A DNA stretch of 64,000 nt from Phalacrocorax aristotelis (Eukaryota > Chordata > Aves > Suliformes > Phalacrocoracidae). Positions 33,801 to 45,860 of this stretch are shown in pieces; position 1 is the first letter of the stretch, and every line of letters starts with the position of its first letter. The position numbers and the translations under genes were made by a program. The stretch is taken from positions 77,444,830 to 77,508,829 of the forward strand of contig NC_134279.1 in the NCBI RefSeq assembly GCF_949628215.1, given 5' to 3'. The notes below the pieces were generated by a model, which worked only from the letters and a program-made list of their open reading frames with translations, was not told where the DNA came from and searched no databases.

Positions 33801-36800
33801 TGCCGGGCAGATGGGCTGACAGCGGCGTCCCTGCGCTCCGCAGCTGTGTACATATGGCACACATGTTTCGGCTTGTGCCGGCTAGCTCTCCAGATGGCAG
33901 GAAGGGGTGGGTTGTTTTTTTCCCCAGTTCTTGGTGGAGGAAGAGCCAACCACAGTCATTTCACACAAGGAGAGACTAATCCAGCCGTGTCCCTGAGCAC
34001 TTAGCTGTCCCTGGCCTGCCTCCGAAGCCAGGGCCGCCTCAGAGATGGGAGGTAGATGGGCAGCTGCCGGCTCTGGGAAGCTGCCTGCTGTTGGGACAGA
34101 TGTGTCGTTGCTGTTGTGCTCACCCCTTGGTGTCACGGCCACCAGCAACAAAGCTATCTCTCCCTCTCTCTGTATCAAGCTGCTGCCTTCATCATAGGGC
34201 CATAACACTGAAGTGGGACTGAAAAGTAGATGCTCCTGAGATACAGCTCCTTCCCCCAGGTCTTGGCACTTGTCATCTTCAGCTACTCAATCCGGAAGAG
34301 ATTTTCCCCCTCAATCCCCCAAGCACCATTTGTCGAAGTGATCCTTCCCCTGACAGTGGACTCCTGAGGCTAACAGCGTATTTTCCTGTGGAAAACACTC
34401 ACCTGCTCTAAAACACTTTGAGATGGTGGAGATACTTTTGCTATACTCTGCTTTCCCTCTGCTGCTGCCTTTCTGGGTGTCCCTCCTGGGTGCTGCTCCT
34501 GTCCCCATGGCTGGGCAGCTCCTACCTGGAGCACTGGTCTCCTGCCCTCAGATGCCCTGGAAGGTGTTGGTCAGTGGGTTCTTGCACTATTCCAGCTGCT
34601 CCAAGACCCCCCATAAGTGACATGACGAGTTGACACTTCCACCTTTTTTCTCTCCCTCTCCCTGCTGTTGTGGCTAGTCAGTGAATCCAAACATCTCCGA
34701 TGCAGATAGAGACGCAGCACTGAGTTCACAAGAACCCAAGGTCATCTCCTCCTCCAGCTGAAGTGCCCTTGGGCTGGTGGATGTTTCGGTATGTGACGCA
34801 GTGCAACTGTTCAGAGAGGACAAGATACAACACCACCACTGCACATCTTCAGAGCAACTGCTGTCCAGGCTGCAGTTGCCAGCAACGCCAGCTCCTTTTT
34901 TTTGTCTGCAAATTCCTTTTGGCAGCAAGAGTCTCTTACTTCAGCACATCCCCAAGTGTGAAACTGAACCACCTTAACATTTATGACAGCATGGACTTAG
35001 CCAAGTTTGCTCCTGGAGTCCTTGGCCAGGAGGAGATAGTGCTCTCCACTGTTACGCTGCAGTGGGCACCCAAGCAAACCAACTCCCACCAGTATATTTC
35101 ACTCGCAGGAGTTGCGATAGAGCTTCTCAGCTGTGCTGACAGACCCTAAGGTGGCAGCAAACTCTCCCTCGATGGACGGAGACAACCACAGCAGCCTTCC
35201 TGATCTGGAGCCTGCATAGCCTTGCACATCTGGTTTCTCTCTGGAGCACTGCTGTCCAGCTCCTCCTCAAGAAAGAAACGCATCGAGCCACAGCGAGCTA
35301 GAGTCTGCGCCAGGAGCAAATGTGTCCACAGACATTTATTTTCCCTTGAAGTATATTGGCATTTTTCTAAATCTTTTCACCACTGCATTACCAGGGCGCT
35401 CTCTGCCTTAGCAGCTGACAGCCTTGCTCTCCACACTCATGTGGGTTCTGGAGATATTTTAGGGTTTTATAGGGCTTTTTAGCTGCTGGAGTGGAGGTTT
35501 TTTCCCCCACTAGCATCCTTTCACTTTTTGCTGCCGGCATGCACGTGGCTGCTGTGGCTTGTTGTTAAATCAGTGCAGAAAAGACCCCGCTCGCTCCCGC
35601 TGTGAGCATGGTGGGACATCAGGAGCAGCAGCCTCAAGGCCCCGGGAGGAGTTTGCATTGCTGTGGGGTGGCGTGGGGGCAAGCTGTCTGCATGGGTTTG
35701 AGGGAACAAGCCAGGCACTAAATGCAGGCAGGACCTGTGGCTTGAGCAGTGCCTTAGCCACAAGCCGGTGGAGGCTGAGACTATTCTGGGGATGCATCAT
35801 TACGTGCTCGCCCTGTTTGTGTGTCATCCCAAAGGCAGCTGTGGTTTGTCACCTCTGCAGGCGGGACACCGTATGCGACCAGTGTCACTGGCGTGTTCTT
35901 ATTGCGTGGTGGGGAGACAGAGCTTTCCTCCATCACCTGCTGACATCTCCCAGCCCTATTTCCAGTGATTCACCCCCCCATGTTCTAACCAACAGGAAGC
36001 CCTAAGATGCCTTAAAACCTGGCTTCTGAAGACAAACCGCCCATCAAGCTCCCTGGAGGTGGCAGCCGGGCGGGGGGGTTTGGCCCTGCTCCACGGTGGC
36101 AGTTGGAGAGATGCCGCCAGGCTTCGGGAGAGCTGGAGCGTCCTCCACACGTTGCTCACCACACCAGTGTTGTGGTGCCACCGCTGCGCGTTGTCATCGA
36201 GCAGCACAGCGTTAACTGGAGCATCTTGGTGGTTTTAGCCAGTCCGGAGTGACGCTTACGGTTATTTAGAGCCTGGTTGGGGCAGAGCAGGGTGGCACTG
36301 TGGTTTAACAGCTAAAGAAGATGACAAAATACTGCCCTGAAGCAATGCAAGGGGAGAGAAAATAAGGGAGAAACCAGACAAAAGGACAAAAATCCTGAAA
36401 ACAATGACTGTGTGTCACCAAGAACGGGGCTTGCTTGTTCCCTTTGCTGCTAACTGATTTTATATTCTGCTACAAATCCTGCTCCTGTCGGGAGGTATTT
36501 GCTCTGCCTGCTGCAGCCACCCCGAGTTAACCTCTGTGTTTTCTTATGGCTCCTGCTGAAATTGGAGGAAAGAGTTCGCTTTTCTCCGGCGAGCTTTGAA
36601 TCCAGCCTCTGCTCGCTGCCTTAATCCTCTTTCAAATTCCTCTCCAGGCTGTGGTCCCCATGGTGGGGTGGTGGGACACTGTGTGGTACCTTGCAGCAGA
36701 GCCTCCTGGGCTCTTTGTTCCTAACCCACATCTCCTTTGGTCTGTGCCACGTGTGTTCACAAAGTGATATATCCTACCCTGGTCCCAGTTTGCACTGTCC

Positions 36801-37899
36801 CCTGTAGCAGGCAGGGGTGTGAGCAGAGCTGTGCATGTGCTGCAGGAGGGTTGTGCTAATTGCAGCAGACCGTGGACTCGGGGCAGCTCCTGGGTCTCAC
36901 CAGTAATAGCAAGGAAGTGGAAAACCCCATGGTGTCCAGCAGTGGCTGGTGACTGAAAACTCACTGAGGCCAAGCTGGGGCTGGTGTAAGGCCATTAGCA
37001 CCAGTGGAGCTTTTTCTCCTATTCCCCAGGTGAACTGGACCCACTGGACCTCAGAGATGGAGATGACTGCTATTAAAATGTCACCCAAAATGTGTTCCCC
37101 ACTATAGTGCTTGAGGGTAGCCCCTTCTAGAGGAGGTTTTCTGTTCCCAATGGCCCTGGGATTTCTCCTGTGGTACCCCAGTAGTCCTTTGTGTAGTTAT
37201 TGTTTTGGGCAGTGGTTCAAAGAGCCTCCAATAAAGTAAGAGCTCTGCTACAGCCCAGTCATATGATATTTTTCATGCATGATAGTGAGAGTGTGTGTTG
37301 CATGCCCTGAGGATGTGCAGGAGGCTTTGAGGTGCAGAATATCCAGGGACAGTGCAGGAGGACTGTCCAAAACGGAGCAGAGCCAGGCCTGGGGCAGTGT
37401 TAACCAGACTGCCGTTTGGAAGAGATCCCTGGGGTGAACTCACCCAGCACCACACCTAGGTTTTGTTTGGAGGAAGCCAATTCATTTGCTCCAAGGAGTG
37501 AACTCATGTTTCTGCAATGTGAGCGATGGGGGAGCCAGGAGCTGGGAGGGAACCAGGAGCTGGGTTATTTGACAGTGTGGACCCACCCGAGAGGCGAAGG
37601 CGCCTGGGTCGGGACTAGTGCTCCCGCCTGAGCGATGCTGCTTTTTTTCTTGTTGGCATTTTTAAGCTAGGTTTGGTCCCTGGCTGAGTGCTTCACTGCC
37701 TGTGGCAAGGCAGGGATGGGGCTTTCTTTCAAGCTGCTGTGATTGCTTTGCTAGTACGGGGCTGCCCATTCCCCACTGCTGTAGTCTGGTGGCAGAGAAA
37801 CAAAAGCCTCCCCCACCCGTGGTATGAAATAGCTGCCCATTGCTGGCTGGAGTAGAGCTCTATGGAGCATCTGACACTGCGGTGCCCACAGATGGTTGA

Positions 37900-38422
37900 G
37901 GGAGGAGCACTGCCCCTCTGCTCCGCTCTGGTGAGACCCCCTGCAGTGCTGTGTCCAGCTCTGGAGCCCTCAGCATGGGACAGGAGCAGGTCCAGAAGAG
38001 GGCCACAAAAATGATCCATGAGGAGAGGCTGAGAGAGTTGGGGTTGTTCAGCCTGGAGAAGAGAAGGCTGTGGGGAGACCTTATTGCGGCCTTCCAGTGC
38101 TTAAAGAGGACTTACAAGAAAGATGGGACAGACTTTTTTGTAGGGGCTGATGCAATAGGACAAGGGATAATGGTTTTAAACTAAAAGAGGGTAGACTGAG
38201 ACTAGATATAAGGGGAACATTTTTTACAATAAGGGCGCTGAAACCCTGGCCCAGGTTGCCCAGAGGGGTGGTCGATGCCCCATCCCTGGAAACCTTCAAG
38301 GTGAGGTTGGATGGGGCTCTGAGCAACCTGATCTAGTTGAAGATGTCCCTGCTCACTGCTGGGGGGTTGGCCTAGATGACCTTTAAAGGTCTTTCCAACC
38401 CAAACTGTTCTATGATTCTGTG
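37900..38422 (+). mobile_element. CR1 LINE 3' fragment in ATOH8 intron 1
   Basis: This is a 5'-truncated CR1 that encodes the end of ORF2 ([20 protein letters not shown]) and continues through the 3'UTR: AGAGGGGTGGTCGATGCCCC, CCTTCAAGGTGAGGTTGGAT, CTAGATGACCTTTAAAGG. It ends in TTCTATGATTCTGTG at 38408-38422. The frame is only lightly damaged compared with other copies here, so this may be one of the youngest insertions in the window. It is in the same orientation as ATOH8. Confidence 0.92.
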
Positions 38423-39163
38423 GGGCCCTTTTCCAAAAGCACTCCCCTGAGAACCATGCCATTTATCCACAAAGCAGGATCTGGCCTTGCTGGGTTCAAA
38501 CCCGTGCTGTGCTGTCGCAAAGGTTCAGTTCAGTATAGTGAGCACCAGCAGCATGGCGGAGCTGTCGGTGGAATCTGGCTGCTGCTGTGCCGTGGGCAGG
38601 AGGAGGGGTATTTGGGGACGAGGGCCATGCAGCAGGCTCTGCTGCTGCGTGAGGGAGTAGTCTTGCAGGCAGCAAAGCTGCCTGTCTGGTAGCTGAAGTT
38701 GCTTGGTCAGTCTGGACCACACACTGTGGTTCTCCTGGGTCCTAAGTTCAGGCACTCCATGGAAGCTGTCTACTTCCATGGTGCCGTTACTGCCATCACC
38801 AGACCCACCCACTGATAACCAACTGCACTGAAGGGGTCTGGCAGGACTGTGAAGGGACATCCTGGCAGTGCTCACAGGCTTTTCCATAATATAGCTGTAT
38901 CATCATCATCATTGTCCCACCTGGATTGTTAGGAGGACTCAGGGCATGTAGCTGTCAAGAGCAAGGTAGGGAAGCCGAGTCTCTTGCACCAACTAGCCCT
39001 TCAACCAAGGGATTCCCCAAGAAGTAGGAGGATCCATATGTGTTCACCAGAAAGAAAAAAGGCTGACTCCAAACCCTTCCCAAACACTGTCCACAATGTA
39101 ACATATCTTGAAAACAGGTGATGATCTTCTGGACAAGGCCTTCAGCTTATTAAGGCTGTTACT

Positions 39164-39320
39164 CATAGAATAACAGAATGCTTTGGGTTGGAAGGGACCC
39201 TTAAAGATCATCTAGTCCAACCCCCCACTATGGGCAGGGACATCTTTCACTAAATCAGGTTGCTCAAAGCCCCATCCAACATGGCCTTGAACACTTCCAA
39301 TGATGGGGCATCCACAGCTT
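39164..39320 (-). mobile_element. CR1 3' end, minus strand
   Basis: CATAGAATAACAGAATGCTT, then GGGTTGGAAGGGACCC, GATCATCTAGTCCAACCCCC and GATGGGGCATCCACAGC, is the reverse complement of the CR1 3' region. It is about 157 bases long and 5'-truncated. Its truncated end runs directly into a pyrimidine-rich repeat. Confidence 0.92.
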
Positions 39321-39366
39321 CTCTCCTTCTCTTCCTCCCCCTCCTCCTTCTCCTCCTCCTCCTCCC
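39321..39366. repeat. CTC/CTT pyrimidine-rich microsatellite
   Basis: An uninterrupted pyrimidine tract of CTC, CTT and CCT units abuts the truncated end of the minus-strand CR1. It may have grown from the CR1 junction. Confidence 0.85.
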
Positions 39367-42300
39367 AGTAGCCCTGCAGACACCAGCCCTGGAGATACTT
39401 CAGGGTGATGAGAGAAAGAAGTTTCCCTTGCTCTCAGAACCGACAAGCAAGGAACACCAGCAGTCCAGCTGCACCAACCTGCTGCTTTTCCCCCAGGGTG
39501 CCTTAACCCCAGGAAATGTCTGACTCACCCCGGGGTGGAAGGAGGGATGTATGAAAGCCAGTGCTATTAAGCACTGGACATTTATATGAACCTTCTGGAA
39601 ATATTTTTGGCAGGAGGCGCAGCACAAACAATGAGACAGTGCAGTTGCACTCCGTGTTCGGATGCAGGGAAGAGGCAGCCAAATGCTCTCCCAGGGGCAG
39701 GCCTGATGTGTTTCAACTCCCAGCATAAAAATAAACCAGATGAATTAGCAGACAGGTAAATTCAGCAGCTTATTATGGCATGTTGCGGAGGAGCTAGCTA
39801 TCAGGAGGGCCTAGCTTACATTGCATCACAAATACGGACAATGGTGTGAACTGGCTTAATGCTCCTGAAGTCCATGGGATGCTCCTGATTGTTCCCCACA
39901 GACCCGTCATAGTGAACATACCCTCATGTGGCAGGGGTGGTTACTATACCCTCTCACCCATCTTTTTCTCCAGTTGTTCCCCAACCTCGTCCCGCAGTCT
40001 CCTCTCCTGTACCCTGCGTGAGAATACCCTTCAAGACCATGTCTTTGGTGGATAAGAGTGACCCTCCGGGGAGCTGCAGCGAGGCCTGCCTTCCTCGAGA
40101 GAGCTGGCTGCGGGCCGAGCGCTGCTCCGGTCAAGTGTGCGGCAGACTTCCCACAGACTTCAAAGGGAGCATCTTTGGTTTTCCAAGGGCGCTGCCTGTG
40201 AATCGCAGACGTCAGGGATGGAAAAGACCTGTTAGGTCACATCCCGTCCTATCTTCCTGCCAAAGAAGGGCTCTTCTGCACAGGAATATGTCTCAAGAGT
40301 GTTCATCTTGCGTTGCTTCAGCCCCTGACAGCATGGGGATCACTGATAAGACCCATGAGACTCTAGAGCCCTTTGCAGACACAACCAACAAACATCCTCT
40401 GGCTCAAGCTCTGGTTCCTGCTGGTCCCAGCCCACTGCCGTGCTGATCTCCTGAAGCTGAGGATGGTGCCAGTATCCTTTCCTTTCTAGCAGACAGCTGC
40501 ATTCCTTTGGATCAGTGTGAAATTTCAGTTGCAGTTCCTTCCTAATTCCTTTAAATCATTGCAAATATTGCAGGCAAGATGGTGAGCTGCGCTGCCGCTC
40601 ACAGAAATCCATGAGGTCAGATAAGGGAAATATTTTCATTAACTGCCCGGGAACTTGAGCTCTCCCCTGGTTCCCCCTGGCTCTGAACGGACCTGCTCAG
40701 CTCCCGTCTCTGCAGCTCTCCCACCAAAGCACTGATGTCTGTTTGGCTCAGCCATGATGAGCAAGAAGGTGGCAGAAGGAAAGGGCTTGGTGCTCACTAG
40801 GAGCGTGACAGATGCCTGCTTGCATTACCTCCTGCCAAAAATCTGTGCAGTGCAGACCCCACGGGAGCTGGGAGGGTTACACCTGCGTGGCCACACCAGC
40901 ATCAGGCATTTTTCCTACTTCTAAGATGCTCACTCTGGTTTGGGTTGGATTTTGAAGATTTCTTGGCATCCAGGTGTGTCATCAACACCCTTCACTCCAG
41001 CTTGTGCAAGTCTGTCCCCTCTTCCCTGCTGGCTTTACGTTAAAGAAGGGATAAAACCAAAGTTCTCTTTCTCCCCACTCCCCCCACCCCGCCGCCCCCC
41101 ATGGGGAAGCTTTGGATCTGGAGCTGAACTAAGTGGTTCATTCCTTTCTCAATTTCCCATGTTTAATTCGAAAGGAAACATTAAAATGGCAGGAGCTGAG
41201 CCAAGACAGGGAGGGTTCCTACAAAACAGTTATTCTAACACTGTTACCATGGCAAAAAGTCTTATCTCTTAACGTTGGTGCCCCGCACCCATCACGGTGG
41301 TATCTGAGCTGCTCAAGGTGAACCTCTTCCCGTGGACACATGGGCCAGCTCCAGTTTGGACTTTGCTGCAGCATGTGGGAAAAGTGTTGTGTAATCCCAG
41401 TCGAGGGTTTTGTCAACTGTGTTAGCACTGAGGTCTTTCTTGGAATTTGTAGCAAACATGTCCTACAAAACAGTTTGGTTTTTATTTTGTTTCTTCTTTT
41501 TTTTTTTTTTTTAAATGAAAACAAAACACAAAAGAGGGCAAAACAGATGAGGAAAAAAGACATTAGCCTGCCTTCTTGTGTTGTAACTGGACAGCGTCTG
41601 GGCGTCAGCCTCAAGGATTTTGTGGTCTATTTTCCTTCCACTTGATTTAACTTCCTTCTTGCTCTAATTCTGAAATTATTCCCACATTTCACTGAATCCT
41701 TCCATTTTAGTTTCCATCTTGCTTTGGTCTTTCACACTGCTGTTTGATCTGGGAACCCCACTGTTCTTGTTACATCAGCGTCGAAAGAGACTTGGGTGTT
41801 TCTGCTGCCTGAAGCTCTTGCTTTCAAAATAACTCTCGGCTTATTGCATCTGGGGCCAGGTATTATGGCCTGAGGGCAAGCGCCGTTGGTGGGTGCATAA
41901 TGCTGGCAAATAACTGAAGGCAAGGATTTGGAGAGAGATTTTGCTGGGCAAAAAGAGGCCCTTTGTGCCACCAGATTCCAGCCATTTCCAGCTACCCCTC
42001 TGATTCACACTAGAGCAAGGGGGACAACACTTAGCCTTGCGTTTTCCTTGACTGCCAGCTTTGCAAAGAGGGTCTTACAGGGTATACCTCAAATCCCGTG
42101 GGTCATCTAGTGCTGTTTCCAGCAGAAGGAGCTTGGAATTGGCTCTGTCCCTTTTGGGTTGGTGTTACCAGCAGAGAAGTTTCTGCTCTGTGCAACTGAC
42201 ACCAGAGATCAACGCAGCAGTGACACTGGGTGTTCGCAGAGAACAAATAGATTCCCTGCCTCCTCCGGGGTATCAGTAGCAGATGATGCTATAGAAAAAG

Positions 42301-42669
42301 GACCTTTGAAGCTTGTTGGCTGGCTCCTGGAGAGGTTGGATACTGCTGGGCACCTGGGCTGTATTATACAAGCCAAATGGCCCGTAGGGCCAACAGCATT
42401 AAAATCCATGTGATCGTGGATAAGGGTGATCCAGCTTATTGTAGTTGATCTGAATTTCCATAAGTGTTATGGCAGAGCTCCTCCCTAGGAGTGTTTGAAG
42501 AAACAGCAGTCAGTGGACAGGTGGGGAACAGTGCAGAGGGAAAAAGGGCTGGTTCCTGTGGGGAGGGATGTCATGGGTGGACAAACCAGGGTCTGACTCT
42601 GAGCTTAGCTCTGCTTTGAGCAGGGAGACCCCAAAGGTCTCACCACCTGAAATTGTGACTGTGTGAGCT

Positions 42670-43530
42670 GTGCTGCTGAGTGTGTTCATAAATGACCTGG
42701 AAAGGTGGGTAAGCAGTGAGATAGGAAGCTTGCTGACAATACTCCAGCAAAAGTTACGGATATTTGCTAAAGGTATCAAGGATAAGAATTGCTACAGAGG
42801 GACCTTATGACGCCAAGTGACTAAGTAATAATATGGCAGATGAAGAAGATGAAGTGATGCATATGGGAAAAGCCATACCAGATTCCACGTACGAAATGAT
42901 AGACCCTGAGCTGACCATTATCTCAGATGAGGGAGACCTCAGGGTTTCTGTAGATGGTTCAATGGAAATCTCGAGTCAGTGCCTGATAGTGGGCACAAAT
43001 CAAATCAGACTGATCAGAGAAGGAATATAAAACAGAACGGATAACATCAACATCTGTTAGACAAATAGAACACCCACAACATGAATACTGCATGTTTTTC
43101 TGGTCCTTACACCTCCAAAAGGACATGTAGGACTAGGAAATGTTCAGGGAAGAGCGGCAGGGATTATCTGAGTTATGGGTTGGCTTCCACACAGCTGCCA
43201 GCTACAGAGGTTTGGTCTTTTCCTTCTGGAAAAGAGTCAGAAGAGGTGATGGAGGGCTAAAAATGTGTGTCACAGAGGAAATGAGTAAAGATGTATTGTC
43301 CTCTCTTCTAGTACAAGAACTGAGGAATCTCAAGTGAAGGCAGTAGGAGCTAAGTTCAAAACAAGCAAAAGGAGGGCTGTATTATATAGAAAGGGAAGAA
43401 AACTTTGCGAAAGAATATTGCAGGTGCTAAAAGTTGAAAGATGTTCACCTTACCAGACCAAATTAATGGACAAAAAGATCTATCATGGGTTGCTAAATAC
43501 AGAGGAGGCACATCTAGCTGAAATCATGGA
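42670..43530 (+). mobile_element. Ancient degenerate CR1-type LINE fragment in intron 1
   Basis: Collinear degenerate matches to the old CR1 family include GTGTTCATAAATGACCTGGA (42680-42699), a lysine/methionine segment read as DEVMHMGKA (42851-42877), and AAAGATCTATCATGGGTTGC (43474-43493) from the 3' region. Reading frames are broken throughout. The family appears to be the same as the copy at 21150-22715. Confidence 0.65.
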
Positions 43531-44881
43531 GCTGACATTAGTTGGAACCTGGCAGAATACTTGGGGAAATACTATATATGCCTGAGCTGCTCTTCGCCTC
43601 CCTTGGCATCTGCATATGGCTGCTGTGGGGTTTGTGGAGGGGATGAAGCCATCTCACCTCATGTAAAGTCAGGGACATCAATCCAGGAATGAGCCTGGCT
43701 TTGTGTCTCTGCAGAGAGTAGAGACGGTGAGGCATGAGCATGGCAAGAAGTGTTAAAAAAATCTCCAACCATAAGCGGAGTTAAGACACCGCCGAGAGAT
43801 GAGGAGGATGGAGATTGGTACAGAGGCAGGTGGTAGAGGGTCACTGAAGCATCCCAGTGACTGATGTAGTATGAAAAGTTAGATTGACTTGCAGTCAGAT
43901 AGCCTGAGTGGCTAGGATGGATCGCATATAAATGCCCAGCTCCAGTTTCCTATAGGGAATAGACTCTTGGGCATTAAAAGATGAATGACCTTTAGCGGTT
44001 TTGCAAACTAGCGAATGGGGTCCCAAGCCTATTGAACTCAGAAGATCTCTCTTTAAGCTAGACGTGTCGAAGTTGTGTGCCTAAAGTTGAGCGTACGTGA
44101 AGTGCTCTGTTGGATCATGGTTGAAAAGCAATCAAACCTTCTGCAGCAGGAAAGGTATCCTGTTCAGTTATTTAGACACATGCTGTTTAGTTTGAATTGT
44201 TTGAATGTTTCACATTACACTAGAAACCTTCAAGGGTAAAGAAATAAACCGCATAAGATACAGCCAGGGCCCTGAACCAGGCTCTGGTTTGGTCTCTTCT
44301 GGGAGGTGAGGTACTGTGATGGGGTGTTTCAGCAGGTGGGAATTACTGCCTCCAGCTCCTGCTCCTACAACAGCATTGTGTTTTTGCATGGGCTGGATGT
44401 CATGATTGATGCTGTTTGAGTGCAAAAACACCAGGTTGTGATACACTTGCTCATACCCCACTTCTTGCCGTATTCAGCAAGACCTGTGATGGCATTGGAG
44501 CTACTTGCAGGGTGTAAGTTACTCAAGACAAGTAACTGGGTGGCATGGGGGTTGCAGGTTTCTGAGAAAAACAGGGCCTCTGCGAAGCAAACTGAATGGC
44601 AGGCAGGCGTCCCAGGCCATATCCTGCCATCGCGTTTTAAGCAGAACTGCCCCACTGAAATCAAGAGGCTTCGTGCTGCTTTCATCCCCATGGAGATCAG
44701 CGGGAGAGCTCTTCTTAAAACCTGTTGGGACCATATGGCCTTTTATCACTAGAGTTTCTATTTATGTTAAAAACTGCTAAGAAAATAACCTACAGTTGTT
44801 TTGTCATGCTTCAAGCAAGATATTTTGTTTATCTGGCCTAATTTTTAATTTTTTTTTTTTTTTCCCTGTTACCCTTTCTAG

Positions 44882-45073
44882 GTTCCCTGCTATTCTTATG
44901 GTCAAAAGTTGTCCAAACTGGCCATCTTGAGAATAGCCTGTAACTATATCCTTTCCCTGGCCAGACTAGCAGACCTGGATTACAGCGCTGACCACAGTAA
45001 CATGAGCTTCTCTGAATGCGTGGAGCAGTGCACTAGGACCTTACAAGCAGAAGGAAGATCTAAAAAAAGGAAG
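44882..45073 (+). CDS. ATOH8: ATOH8 coding exon 2 (bHLH loop, helix 2 and C-terminal tail)
   Basis: This exon encodes residues 157-220. It opens with VPCYSYGQKLSKLAILRIAC, which is the loop and the start of helix 2, followed by NYILSLARLADLDY and a conserved tail with SFSECVEQCTRTLQAEGR and the basic end SKKRK. The match to mammalian ATOH8 is nearly residue for residue; Met197 stands where human has Leu. The acceptor is strong: a long T-rich tract, then CCCTTTCTAG at 44872-44881. The donor is AAG|GTATGT at 45071-45079. Both ends are phase 0, so exon 1 joins directly to it. Reading through the donor would add 11 residues (VCYGLPPSPPE) before a stop at 45107-45109; this is probably only intron read-through. 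Base composition is ordinary, unlike the extremely GC-rich exon 1. Confidence 0.96.
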
Positions 45074-45529
45074 GTATGTTACGGCCTCCCCCCCTCACCC
45101 CCCGAATAACGGTAAAAGTTACAAAAGGGGAAAAAAAGGGAAAAAAGAAAAAATTCTAAGCAGTTTCCTTCCTTTCTCAACCTCTTGCGATTATCCTGGG
45201 TTTTTTTATCTCTTGCCTTTCTCTCTCACTTTTTATCCTCCGTCCATCTGATCTTGTAATAACCACATTCCTCTCTAATCAAAAGCTTTTCTCTCCTCCC
45301 CATCCTCCGTGCAGAGCTCTTCCTCTCGTTAGTCGCCCATCGTGTATTTTAACACGAGCGTGATCCTATTAGAGTCATCTTGGGGCTGTTATTTGTTAAA
45401 CCAAACCAACCTCACGTCGCCTTTTGGAGCCCATAAAACACGGTCGCCCGCCTGTGTTTTCTGTTTTGTTTAATCTAACACTTAACTCCGAGAAAAATCA
45501 CCCGACAACAAAAAAAAAGTAGCTAATGG

Positions 45530-45860
45530 AGATGTTGTATGTATAAACACATTAGTAAGATGTATGACCTGAAGGACATGTGGGTATCTTGAGGAAACGA
45601 CGTTAAATCTAATTACGCCTTGCATTCCTTAGGTTACTTAACACTGAACCAATTAGGTGAAATCATCGTCAAGCGGCGGGAGGAGGAAGCAGAGCGTTCT
45701 GCCAGTTTTCCTCTCGGAGAGTGACATGGGTGAATTAAAGGAGTGATTGATGTCTTTGTTCAGGCTTTTATGACAAAAAGAGTTTTGTAAACTTGAATTG
45801 AACTTCCCCCTGCTTTCTGGGCTCGCTTGTCAGGCAGGATAATAAATCAGAGGGATTTTA
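45530..45860. promoter_or_regulatory. Candidate intronic regulatory block, proximal intron 2
   Basis: This starts about 450 bases after exon 2. It contains a forkhead-like TAAACA (45544-45549), a homeodomain TAATTA (45610-45615) and several further AT-rich motifs, separated by less biased sequence. It has no repeat match and little low complexity. The texture is that of a conserved noncoding element, but conservation was not tested. Confidence 0.25.

Larger units (their letters stand above)
30814..44881 (+). other. ATOH8 intron 1 (14.1 kb)
   Basis: The intron runs from the GTACCT donor to the CTTTCTAG acceptor. It contains a + strand CR1 3' fragment (37900-38422), a minus-strand CR1 end followed by a pyrimidine repeat (39164-39366), and an ancient CR1 (about 42670-43530). 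The remainder is unique noncoding DNA of ordinary composition, with mildly GC-rich patches near 33440-33620. Open frames of 60-200 codons occur on both strands, but none shows protein-family features or a splice-supported structure. The split falls between helix 1 and the loop of the bHLH domain. Confidence 0.85.

Noticed and set aside
45739-45746. AG-GAG-TGA, an alternative start for ATOH8 exon 3
   Set aside because: It would give the same terminal Glu, but there is no pyrimidine tract immediately before it. The acceptor at 53638-53639 is much better and leads into a plausible 3'UTR.
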